From NCBI GenBank assembly GCA_050084985.1, contig JBITNC010000001.1:151776001-151840000 (forward strand): a DNA stretch of 64,000 nt, read 5' to 3'. This document shows, piece by piece, positions 24,721 to 35,161 of the stretch. Below the pieces are notes generated by a model. It made no database searches. It had not been told where the DNA came from and was given only the letters and a program-made list of their open reading frames with translations. The position numbers and the translations under genes are program-made. The stretch comes from Nageia nagi (lineage: Eukaryota; Pinophyta). How positions within the stretch are numbered: position 1 is the first letter of the stretch; each line of letters begins with the position of its first letter.

Positions 24721-25035
24721 TAATACTTGGTAATGCATGTAATTTGGGAATGAGTGTAGCTCAATTAGGCATAACACCCCCCATAATTCTTCTCATAATG
24801 ATGTGTAAATGCACTTTTCACTATCTATGGGCTTTTTATACTTTTGGTGACCTCAATTTATTAAATATGGCCTTTAGTGATGTTGGTAGTATCGGGAGGT
24901 TATATATGTTATGATGTTTTGTTAGCTTCTCCTAACCTATGGTTAGTTTGATCTCCTATGGGGTGTGTTAACTCCACCCACTTTTTTTTGTAAGAGTTTT
25001 TTTATTTTAATATAAAAAAGGCTCCTTCATAAAAA

Positions 25036-25270
25036 AAATATTATGGGAATTATTTAAAGATTTTATTTACTTTAAAACCCTCCTAATAAATTTGAATTTA
25101 TGAGAATAATTTAAGGTTTTTGTTTGCTTTAAAACCCTCATGTAAATTTGAATTTTTTAGAAAAGATTAAAAGTTTTTTTGTATTAAAACTTTTATATTA
25201 AATTTGACTTATATACATAAGATTTAAGGCTCTTGTTTGATTAAAACTCTTATCTTAAATTAATTCCATT
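25036..25270. repeat. 57-bp degenerate minisatellite, right part
   Basis: The continuation of the array at 19490-20049 after the LINE: units with aaaccctcctaataaatttg and related sequence, becoming unrecognisable near 25270. Confidence 0.75.
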
Positions 25271-25800
25271 TAGAGTTTTAAATTGAGATTATTTAGGGTC
25301 CTAAACTTATTTGGGAAATTGGATTTAGTGAATATCTATGGTTCTATTTTATTCTCAAAAAACCCACATTAAAATTAAAAATTCCAAGTCAAAATTTAGA
25401 GTTTGGTTAAAAAGATCCTATTATGATTTCTCAAACTTGTTCAACCTAATATTTAAACTTTACATCAAAATAATTTTGGTTTGATAAATGCCCATGCTCA
25501 AATTTAGAATCTTATATTCAAGTAAGTTTGAGAATTTGTTTCCATATGGTTAATTTTTTTGAAGCCATAAGTTGAAGACTATATCTTTAATTGAAATAAT
25601 GTTGTTGTAATATTGTATGATACCATTTTTTTACAATTCCATTTTGAGAATGCATATTGGATAACATCATAAGAATGTTATGCTTAATCTTGATATGCTT
25701 CTTGAGATATATTCATTTAAACAAGAATATTTGATAGTAAAATAATATTGGTATGTTGTAGTTTGTTTAGTAAAATATATTTTTTATCTCATTTCTTCTT
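25271..25800. other. AT-rich stretch with nothing recognised
   Basis: I see no gene, RNA or clear repeat in this interval. Confidence 0.5.
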
Positions 25801-25804
25801 GTAT

Positions 25805-27170
25805 ATTATTGTGTTAATATAATAATCCATGTTTTGATTTGTTATATGTTGTTTTATGAGCATAATAATTCATATTCAAGTTCTTATTCCATAATGTTAT
25901 ATGAACAAATTAATTATGTTCAAACTTGTTAAAGTTTCATATTGTTATATGAACATAGAGCTTTATGTTTTATGTAGGCACTTCAAAATGATTCACTAAT
26001 CAAATAAATTAAATGTTTAATAAATTTTAAAATTATTCAATAAATGATAAAAGATATCACAATGGATTCAAAGTTAATTAAGTTACAATAATTGAGAATT
26101 ATAGTGGAATAATCACTATGAATAATTATTTAGATCATAAAGTACATATAGACCTATCAAGATGAGAAAATATATATAATATGTATTGTTCTTAAATGTA
26201 AAAGTGGATTGAGTACTAGAAATAGTCTTAGTAGGTCATTGAGACTCCACTTATGAGATCTAAAAATAATTAACTTAAATACCTAAAATTCAGTACTAGA
26301 GCTTTATATAAGTGTTTGCACTCCATAATCTCCATAATTTATCATTGAAAAAAGTTTTAATGTGTGCGAACATATTAAGAAGAGCCTATTCTAGACCATA
26401 CAAAGTAAAATATGAATAAAGAAGCTTTTGTGATGGTGAATTCTTATATCTTAATAGGTAATGCTAAGAAGAATTGGTCATTGAAAGTGTATATGATATT
26501 TATTAAGACCAAAATTTGGTAATCATCCCATGTGTACATCTCCTCCTCATATATGCAAGTCTCATCCTAGCGCAAAATGGCTTTCTTAGTGCTCCTTTGA
26601 TCCTTTCTTCACAAAAGAAGAAAATAATATGAGATAATGTGCATGTTAATATAATACAACAATAATATCAAATAAAGTACATATACATTACCATTTATTT
26701 TAAGATATCTAAAATAGAAAAGTGTTTCTATTTCAAATATCAACACTTACACTATGTTGAATTTTCATGTTATATATGAATATAATGTTTAATTTTCAAA
26801 CTTGCTAAAGTTGCATGTTATAACATGAACATAGTTTTTAATGTTCAAAATTTCATGTAATTCGAGTTATTATATGAAAATAATTTTTATGCTCAAATGT
26901 ATTTAAGTTTTAATGTTGTTACATTAACATATTATCTTATATTCAAACTTTTTTGAAGTTTCATGTTATTATGTGAACATTAAGTTTTGTTAAAATTTCA
27001 TGTTGTTATATGAACATCGTATTTTACATTCAAACTTTGATGTAGTTCTCATTGTTATATTAGCATAGTATTGTATGCTCAAACTTTTGTGATGTTCTCA
27101 TGTTGTTATAATAATATAGTGGTTCATGTTCAAACTTTGTCAAAGTTTCATTTTAATGATTGTACATAAC
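25805..27170. repeat. Degenerate ~55-bp repeat (gttatatgaacata ... gttcaaactt), split in two blocks
   Basis: The module gttatatgaacata, then atgttcaaacttg, then aaagtttcat recurs in 25805-25970 and again at about 26769, 26817, 26869, 26929, 26968, 27003, 27053 and 27103. Between the blocks (25971-26735) lies unrelated DNA, probably an insertion, in which I recognise nothing. Confidence 0.6.
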
Positions 27171-27789
27171 TTGATATGTAAGTTACTCAAGTTCTATTTT
27201 AGAAAAATAAGTTATATATTTGAACAAGAGGAATATGTTCAAACTTAACTTGTGCTTGTGAATAAGAGTTTGTGTTCTCTCATTTCTTTTCCATGGACAT
27301 GTATTGTATGTTCTAATTATGTATTTCATATTTTTTTTTATCATTTTAAATAAATAGATTTTAACCCTATCTTGGCATGCATATTTAGCTTTGTTGGGAA
27401 AGTTTAATTTACCCTTACCATATTTATGAAATCTTTGTGTTCTTTTGAATTCTTTTTTATATCCTTCACAACTTGATCAACTTGTTGGAAAATAAAAAGT
27501 TCTTATTTTAATTATACCTTATTGTACAAAAATGCACTTAGGCATATAGCTTAATTTTTAGGAAGAGGGTTTTCCTAATTCATCATTTTATACTTTTTAT
27601 GGAGTATCAACTATAATAAAGAGATAAGGATATTATTCTTCAGTTACCCTATAATAAGTATTTTTAAGATCTAGAGAAACATGTTCATGTATTGGTATTA
27701 TAATTATTATTGTATTCCATTATGTTGTGAATAAGTTGATGTATGTATTTAAGAATCATATTTCAAGTTAAGAAATATAACTATTATTA

Positions 27790-28660
27790 AGAATTTTATA
27801 TGCTCTAAACCTTGGTTATATTGCCAAACTTGAATTACAAAAAGTCTCATGTATTATATATTGTTAGAAAGGTCTCAAGAATATATTTCTAATAGTATGT
27901 CACTCACCTAAAATGAAGCAGTAAATCTCTAATGATTCATGTCTCAAGTCTAGTTATCATAATTAGCCCATATGGGAATTTGCATTAAAGTGCTCTAAAC
28001 ATTGATGATTTTGCTAGACCAAACTTGCATAAAGTATATCATGTTATTTAATAATGTAAAGAGTTTAAAGAGATATTTAAAATAGTATAAATATTGATGT
28101 AGATGGATTTGTATAATTCTAGCAATTTATGTTTGAATTCAAATCACTAGAATAATATGACTTAGAGATAAAATATCATGATAGATTTGGAAAACAATAG
28201 TGACTTACACTCAAATTATGGAGTATCATATATAGTTACAAAGATTTCAAAGAGATATTTCCAATTTTACTAGAATTACCATAATTAGATCTACAAATAT
28301 TTGATGATTCTTAGAAAAATATATATAACCACAAATTGGGTCTAAGTCAAGTTCATTACAAAAAGGAAGGTGTAGTTCTATCAATGTTAACATAAAGTGT
28401 ATAGAGTTATATATCATTGGAAATATATTTCAGACGTATTTATAACAATATACCAATTGATATGAATCAATAAAAAATAAATTTAACAAATATAAATGAA
28501 GAAAATGATAGGTAGTTAGGGCTCAATGAAATGATTAAGTTAGGTAGCAACATAAAAATAAAGTGGAATCTTAGAAATTATAGCACAAACTATAGAGTGT
28601 TATATATGGTTGGAAAGCTATTAAAAAGGGATTTTTAACTATATATTATATGTTAAGTTT
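27790..28660. repeat. Fossil ~188-bp satellite, about five units
   Basis: A module like gtcatatatggttagaaag, then tttaaagagatattt, recurs at about 27850, 28036, 28224, 28410 and 28600, a steady spacing of 186-190 bp. The flanking parts of the first two units also match (gctctaaac.ttg, then ttgc and ccaaacttg). The units are much diverged. Confidence 0.55.
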
Positions 28661-29100
28661 GTAGGTGTCTAAATATTATAAATATTAGGTGCAAGTGAAA
28701 CTAGTCACAAGTTTCAATTGAATATGGTTTGGTTAAGTGTATGCCAAGAAAATATAGATTATAATGGTAATTTTATAAGAAACCAAGATTATATAAATAC
28801 CTTATATAGTAATCTAGAAGTGATATATAGACTTATACAATTAATTTTTCAATACAAATTTTTTCAAAGGAAAAAACATAGTAAATTACAATTAGAAAGC
28901 TATGAAACTTGTACAAAGTATTCTCTTCTATTGTTACATAATGAAAAATGAATACAATACAAAGAAAACATCCTTATAAATTCCTTATAAAAATATATTG
29001 AGGTGTAAGAGACTCTTACACATATGAAAGTAAAATAAAAGATATGGATATCTATGTTTGCAATAAAATTAAATCTTTTACATCATTAACTCTCATCTAC
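28661..29100. other. Intergenic DNA with an unassigned 77-codon ORF
   Basis: The ORF at 28718-28951 (+) lies just after the satellite. It is Lys/Tyr/Asn-rich, matches no family known to me and is probably spurious. Confidence 0.3.
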
Positions 29101-30200
29101 AAGACTTCAATAGAAATTAAAGTCAAATATATGCAATATTTGGTTGGTATAACCATCAAAAATATATTTGAATCTTTATTCCCAAGTTATTTGAATAATA
29201 TCATCATCTAAATGGATTGAGTGCAAGCAAATTATGCATCCATATATTATGCTTCAGTAGTGGATAATGAAATTGTATGTTGTTTCTTACTACTCCATAA
29301 AATTAAATTTCCCCAAAGATGAAGTTATAACTATATGTCTTTTCTTGGCATCAAGGAATCATGTCCAATTAGTATATATGTATGTTTTTAAGGTTTTTAG
29401 AATCTATAGTAGTATAACATAAACCTAAAATATTTGTACCAATAGCATAGTGAAGGATTCTCTTAGCTTCTCTTTCAATGGGATTCATGTGGTGAATGCA
29501 TGAATCATTATACCAAACCCACTACAAACATCATGTTAATTATTATAGTTATGAGGTACATCAAGATATCAACAACATTAATTTACATGATTGTATTCAC
29601 AAGAAGATAAGATTCATATTTCTTCAATTTATAACCTACAACTACTAGCAAACCAACATGTTTATAATTTTGCATGATGAATATAACTAAAATATAGGTC
29701 TAAATGATGAAAATAAGTTTGGCTGATTATTTCACTTACATAACAAGAAAATGTAGCATTTCACTCAATTCACTCATCTCAAATTCATTTACCATGATAA
29801 TTTTAAATTGCTTTATAAGGGTAATAGAGATACTCATATAAATGATGTCATCAACATATAAGAAAATATTGATCATGAACCTTTATCTGTATACCTTTTT
29901 ATGTTGTATATTTTTTATTGACCAACTCTAATATCCATTATAATGTAAATTAATACCAATTCTATAGTATCAAGCTCTAGGTTCTTATTTAAGTACATAA
30001 AAATCTTTCTTCAATGTATACACTTTATCTTCATGATTTTCTACTATAAATCATTATGGTTGATCTGCATAGACTTATTCCTCCACACTACTATTCAAGA
30101 AGTTTGATTTTACATCTACTTGGTGGATAATAATACCAAGTTAGGAAGCTAAATTCAGAAGAGATTTTTAATTATTTCTAAAAAGATAATATGGCATGAT
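29100..30200 (-). mobile_element. Ty1-copia pol relic (reverse transcriptase and RNase H), minus strand
   Basis: On the minus strand, from high to low coordinates: an RT stretch matching the copia HQ.DVK..FLN motif (about 30105-30125), then VYTLKKDFYVLK, then YVDDIIYM with YVDD at 29847-29858 and KQFKIIMVNEFEMSELSEMLHFL. Further down come the RNase H motifs EAKRILHYAIGTN (about 29465) and WSSKKQHTISLSTTEA (about 29260). Stops and frameshifts are scattered throughout. No LTR could be paired with it. Confidence 0.85.
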
Positions 30201-31560
30201 TTTCTAAACAAAGCACATAAATTTAATACATTGCATCAAAACTTTAATTTTATGACATAATGGGCATCTCCATTACAAAGTTTCACTTTACTTTAAATAT
30301 TAGAATTTTTATTCTATCCTTTCATTATCAATGCTAAATTATAACAAAGTATCAATGTTGAGTTCTTGATCTCAATTAGCACTTAGTTTTGCATTCACTT
30401 TAAAAGGGGATTTTCAAAATAATTATGGTCTTTAAAATATTACTCATAAAGTTAGAAATAGTAATCAAGAGTGGAACATATCATATTCATATTGATATAA
30501 TATAGAATGTGAAAACTAATATAAAGTTCTCAAGATACTTCAATATGAAATCATAAGTTCAAATAAAGAGTTTAGTATATCAAAGATATGCTCTACTATA
30601 ATAAATGGATATAGCATCAAGGTAAGCATCATTTTCTTGTTTATTTTATTTTTTTTTGCTCATGGGATGAAGCTGGGTGGGTGCAAGAAGTTTGGTCCAA
30701 TTTAAGGCCAAAAAGTGGAAGTGTTTTCCTTGATTTTCAAGTTTGCATATAATTGATCTCAAAATTTGAAGCACTTAGACATTGAATCATGAAAAAGATC
30801 ACTAGGATGAAAATGTATTTCTCAAATTCTAATTTTCAAATATATAATTTATTATAATACCCAGATCATAGAATTTAAAATTTGATAGGATGAACAAAAA
30901 CCACTTTTAAAAAAACTCATTTTTAGACCATACCATGCACGTGTCCATCACGCATAACTTGACTGAAATCAAGGTATTTTTAAAATCCTTTTAGAAAATG
31001 ATACCTAAGACATTAGAGCTTATCTATGATATTTTTTCATATTTTTCCAACAATATTTTTTTTATTAATTTTGTATCGATCATGTTTATGGCTCATGTCC
31101 GTCACACATAATTTGATCTAAACTTTATCTTTTTTAATTTTTTTTAATTCTTATAGAGAATTCTATGAAGCTTGTACCTTTATAATTTTTTTAATTCTTA
31201 TAGAGAATTTTATGAAGCTTGTACCTATATAAATGTTTTTTTCATAACTCCCCAAAATAAACTTATCAAGAAAATATGAGACCTTCATATTTCAAGTATA
31301 TGGACCAATTTCATTGAAAATTAATAGAAAAATATAAAATATACTCCAATTGTCAAAAAATTACATATTTGAATTCATCACTCTTTCATCTAAAATGGGT
31401 TTCAATTTCATGGAAAAATTCAATCAAAATCACCATGAAATGTATGCTCAAAGTTATGACTTTGTAGTGAAAATCAACCATGGACATTTACTTGTAGGTC
31501 CAAGGCAAAGTATTGGATCACCTAGCCTTTTTCAAGCCTAAATATGAGGTTGATGGGTGG
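30201..31560. other. AT-rich stretch without recognised gene
   Basis: No domain seen. Two near-copies of ttttaattcttatagagaattctatgaagcttgtacc lie around 31140-31220. A segment near 30668 (gggtgggtgcaagaagtttggtcc) matches the reverse complement of 51840-51870. Confidence 0.4.
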
Positions 31561-31589
31561 GTTTGGGAGAGGGTGCATGGAAAGTGAAT

Positions 31590-31665
31590 TTTAAATATAT
31601 CAAGATCTTGATATGTTTTAGCTATTATACATATCAAGATCCTGATATATAAGGATCCTGATATT
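31590..31665. repeat. Palindromic ATATCAAGATC(C/T)TGATAT repeats
   Basis: ATATCAAGATCTTGATAT at 31597-31614 is a perfect 18-bp palindrome. Near-copies follow at about 31631-31650 and 31650-31665. Related units recur at 51620-51800. Confidence 0.75.
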
Positions 31666-32590
31666 TGTTAATTTGTTAGAACAAAAAATCAACTTCTTAG
31701 ACAAAGATGTTCTCTGCATCACTCTCTTCCCATTCATACTGTATGGTTCAGTATGATAGATAATGATATTTATACAAGAATTAGCTTGATTTTTTCATAT
31801 GCATGCACCTTCTTCAATCATTATACTAAGGTTGATATGCAAGGAATATATTTTAATTGATTTGAGGTTGAATTAAGTTTTTTATAAAGAGAATTAAGGT
31901 TTTGAATCCTAAAGCAACCATTGCAATTATAGTTTTCTTTTGAAGATATACAATGTTTAATTTTTAAACTTGAAAGTTAATCAACATCATGGATGATAAA
32001 AAAAATGCCAAATAAGGAGAGGAAGGAAGGTCATGTCATATAAAGAAATTCTTACAACAAGAGAAAAGGATGCAAAATGGAAAAGAGAAAAAAGAGCACA
32101 AAATAAAGAATTGAATTGTAATGAAGCATATAAAAGTTCCATCTAAATTGAAGAGGAGGACATTGAAGGGAACGTGCATGTAGGTATGATTATAGATGAT
32201 GCATGCATTGAAAAGGATAATGCACCAGTGAATGAAGGTTCAAATTCAATGACTATGGAAATGAATGTGAGTATGTCTTTGAATATTCATATGATCATTT
32301 TATAATTTTAGGTGATTTTCAACATTCTCATATAACTTCTTCAAATTATTGAGAAATTATTTAATTAATAAAATCCTCTTCACATTATTATGGATTATTG
32401 ATGAGGTTTATTGGCATTTTTAAACATTCCTTCCATATACCACTTCAAATGATACCTCTAGCTCATGTTTGTACTCCTCCTATTAGTGTTTTTCTAAGAA
32501 TTTTGCATGTACAACTCCTAAATTCTATAGGTAATCAAGTTATTTCTCACTCCTATTAATTATCTTAAGAACCTAAATTATAAGAATTAC
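31666..32590. other. Intergenic DNA; Lys/Glu-rich coding-like patch
   Basis: Around 32030-32270 the plus strand reads as a charged peptide (for example TTREKDAKWKREKRAQNKE, then a Glu-rich part) with one stop and an ending that could be a GTGAGT donor near 32268. It could be an exon of an unknown gene; I find no family. Confidence 0.25.
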
Positions 32591-32599
32591 TAATAATGG

Positions 32600-33530
32600 C
32601 TTATATAGGACCTATCAAAATATATACAAAAACATTTAGAAACATATTGTTGAATGATTGCTTCTCATAAACACATAAGAGATTAATGTGATCAATTGGC
32701 CAATGGGTCTGAAAACTTTACCATCAATCATTTGTAGGACCTTTAAAACTTTGTCTAGAAGTGAATAGATATATAGATAAGTCTTTTAATATCCTTTTTA
32801 AACTCAATTGGATTATAGGACCTATCAAAGTTTATCCAAACGTATTTAATAAACATATAGTTGTCTAATTATTTTTCACAAACAAATAGGAAATTAATAT
32901 GACCACTTGATCAAAGAGGTTAAACATTTTATAAATAAGGTTAGACATTTGACCAATGAGATTACTTAGGTTTAGGGTTTAGGATTTAGGGTTTACAATT
33001 TAGAGATTAATAGTTAAAGGTTTTAAATGTTTTAAGTATTTTTTGGGTTTAAGAGATTATATATTTGACCAATGGGGTCAAACATCATGTTGAAGGGGTT
33101 AAATATTTTAAGGGTTACTTGGGTTTAGAACTTAAGGGTTAAGAGTTTAAGAGTTTAGTAATTTAGGGATTAAGGGCTTAGGGTTTAGAGTTTTAAGGGT
33201 TTAGGTTTTAGGTTTAGTTAAGGCTTAAGGTTTTAGGTTTTAAGGGTTTAATATTTAACTTTTAGGGAACTTATAGGTCCTATTAAGGTTTGGCCAATAA
33301 GGTTAAACATTTTTCCAATGGGATCAAATGTGATGCTAAAGGGGTTAAAGAGTTTAAGGTTTACTTAGGTTTAGGAACTTAAGGGTTTAAGAGTTTAGTG
33401 GTTTAGGTTTTAGGGGTTTAGGGTTTTAGTTTGTTTAAGGCTTAAGGGTGTAGGGTTTAGGCTTTAAGGGTTTAGGGTTTAGATTTTAAAGAACTTGTAG
33501 GTCCTATCATGGTTTGGCTACAAGAAATAA
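32600..33530. repeat. ~220-bp degenerate tandem repeat mixed with telomere-like TTTAGGG repeats
   Basis: The phrase aggacctatcaaa recurs at about 32605 and 32816 (211 bp apart), and aggtcctat(t/c)a.ggtttggc at about 33266 and 33498 (232 bp apart), with gaccaatgggg.caaaca between. Interleaved at 32968-33005, 33040-33250 and 33355-33490 are runs of tttaggg, tttaagg and ttaggtt. Perfect plant telomere heptamers include 32971-32977 and 32985-32991. Confidence 0.75.
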
Positions 33531-33763
33531 TATCAAGAAGAAATGGTTTGGTAGCATATGAATATTATGAAGCAAATAAGAAAATTATTCATTATTTACA
33601 TTTGATACTGGAAATAAATATTAAACTATTTACATATAAAGTGATGACTATTAATAACCTATTGTGGAAGATTTCAATACAAGAACATGAGGTAATAATG
33701 AATGCATTACATGAAAAAGAATATGCATATGGTATCAATGACTAAAAAATATAGGTAATTTTA
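33531..33763 (+). other. Short ORF of unknown origin
   Basis: The plus-strand ORF 33509-33745 (78 codons) starts inside the last repeat unit and continues through non-repeat DNA. It has no recognisable domain and is probably not a gene. Confidence 0.25.
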
Positions 33764-33985
33764 TCTACCCTTCTTCCCCTCCCCTTCATTTGTACTTCCC
33801 TTTCTCCTCCCTTCACCCCTTCATCTCCACTTCCCCTTCCCCCTTGGCCCTTCATCTCTACTTCCCCTTCCCCTTATCCCCTTCATCCCCTTCATCTTCA
33901 CTTCCCCTTCCCCTTCTCCTTCTCCTATTCACCCCTTCATCTCCACTTCCCCTTCCCCTTCACCCTTTCATCTCCCCTTCCCCTT
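33764..33985. repeat. Polypyrimidine minisatellite (C/T-only tract)
   Basis: Roughly 220 bp of almost pure C/T on the plus strand, built of a unit close to cttcatctccacttccccttcccc, with the cttcatct phrase at about 33816, 33850, 33891, 33935 and 33968. Any reading frame across it is composition-driven. Confidence 0.85.
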
Positions 33986-33986
33986 A

Positions 33987-34059
33987 GTTGTCGTATCTCA
34001 ATTGGTAGAGTGCATAACTTTTAACCATATGGTTGTGGGTTCGATTCCTATAGGTGACA
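33987..34059 (+). tRNA. tRNA-Lys(UUU)-like sequence, probably a pseudogene
   Basis: The 73 nt fold into a tRNA frame: acceptor gttgtcg/aggtgac (wobble-rich, one mismatch), D-arm tctc-aattggta-gagt, anticodon loop cttttaa (anticodon TTT), T-arm gtggg-ttcgatt-cctat, discriminator A. Both internal Pol III promoter boxes are recognisable (ttggtagag region and ggttcgattcc). The anticodon stem cataa/ccata has three mismatches, so it is unlikely to be a working tRNA. It resembles nuclear rather than plastid tRNA-Lys, and could be the head of a tRNA-derived SINE. Confidence 0.65.
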
Positions 34060-35056
34060 TGCCTCTCCTAATTATATTCAAGTAAACCTTTTTGTAAATC
34101 ATTTTATGAATTAAATATTTTTTTATTTTGTAAAACTTTTTTTGTTTACTTATTAATCAAGAAAAAACTTATATTTACTTATTAGTTTCTAGGATATATC
34201 AAAGTTTTTCAAGATATAAATATATCAATTATGCATTTAAACAAATATTTTTAATAGAATTAAGATTCATAGTAAAATCATCAAAGCTTATTTTAGTTAT
34301 CTTACAACAATTGTAAACTTGTTTAGTAATATATATTGTAAACTAGGGTACATGGATTTTCCTTGATTTAAGAAGAATACATTTTGAGTGGGTTTTCCCT
34401 TAGTTAAGAATAATAAACCAATAATGGATGCATAGGTAAAAGAAATAAAATGTGATATGCTAGAGGGAATGGCATTTGATAAGTTAGCCTATATAGAAGA
34501 CTATGTTAAAGAGGATAGGATGTATGAAATGGATGAGTCCAAAGAGGGAATGAAGGATTTAACCAAAACTTGAGGTTGTGATTACAATGTATAAGAAATG
34601 GATTCTAGTTGTACCAAGGAAGGTTGAGTACTAATGATTTAAGGAATAAGTGAATGATTATTAAAAATATGTGAGGGAACCTAAGGGTATTTCAAACATG
34701 TAAGGAAAGGAATGAATATGAATAAATTTAATACAAAACAGGATCTTAATAGATTATTTTTGTACAAAATTAGCTTATGGAAGAGTTGACATCATCAACT
34801 AGCTTATAGATAACATTTTTAATTATACTTGTTGTTGTTATAGTTATAGATAACATGTAGTTATGTACAAAGAGTTCATAGGATTTGATAAGTATAAAAA
34901 TGTAGTTATATGATCAACATTTGTAAACTTGTTATTGTTATAGATAACATTTGTAAGTATACTTGTAATTATACTTACCTTTGTAATTACATTTATAATT
35001 ATACATGTAATTACATTTGTAATTATAATTTTGTTTAGTAATATATATTACAATAT
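34060..35056. other. AT-rich intergenic DNA
   Basis: No gene recognised. Around 34440-34630 the plus strand gives a short charged peptide (EIKCDMLEGMAFDK and so on) with stops. Short repeats of ttgtaattacatttgtaattata occur at 34930-35030. Confidence 0.35.
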
Positions 35057-35120
35057 TTGTAAACTTGTTATTTGATTATCTTGTAAACTTGTTATTTGAT
35101 TATCTTGTAAACTTGTTATG
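35057..35120. repeat. 24-bp tandem repeat (ttgtaaacttgttatttgattatc)
   Basis: The aaacttgtta core starts at 35061, 35085 and 35109, exactly 24 bp apart, about 2.6 units, just outside the left LTR of the 12-kb element. Confidence 0.85.
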
Positions 35121-35161
35121 AAATTATAGACCTAATTATAAACCTGTTGTTTACAAAGTAT

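Larger units (their letters stand above)
20050..25035 (+). mobile_element. L1-type LINE (non-LTR retrotransposon), nearly full length, inactive
   Basis: The element ends in a short A-run (about 25031-25038) and is flanked by a 15-bp target-site duplication, aaatattatgggaat, at 20035-20049 and 25036-25050. Inside are a degenerate ORF1 with a zinc-knuckle-like motif, the start of an endonuclease, a reverse transcriptase and a zf-RVT motif, in the order of plant L1 elements. At about 5.0 kb it is shorter than a typical complete plant L1, mainly because the endonuclease region is deleted. Many stops make it inactive. Confidence 0.85.

Noticed and set aside
32968-33490. A true chromosome end
   Set aside because: The TTTAGGG repeats are degenerate, interrupted, and followed by 30 kb of ordinary repeat-rich DNA.
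33790-33987. Ser/Pro/Leu-rich ORF
   Set aside because: It is the translation of the polypyrimidine tract.
33987-34059. Plastid trnK or other organellar DNA insertion
   Set aside because: The sequence resembles nuclear tRNA-Lys in the D- and T-arms and no organellar flanks are present.
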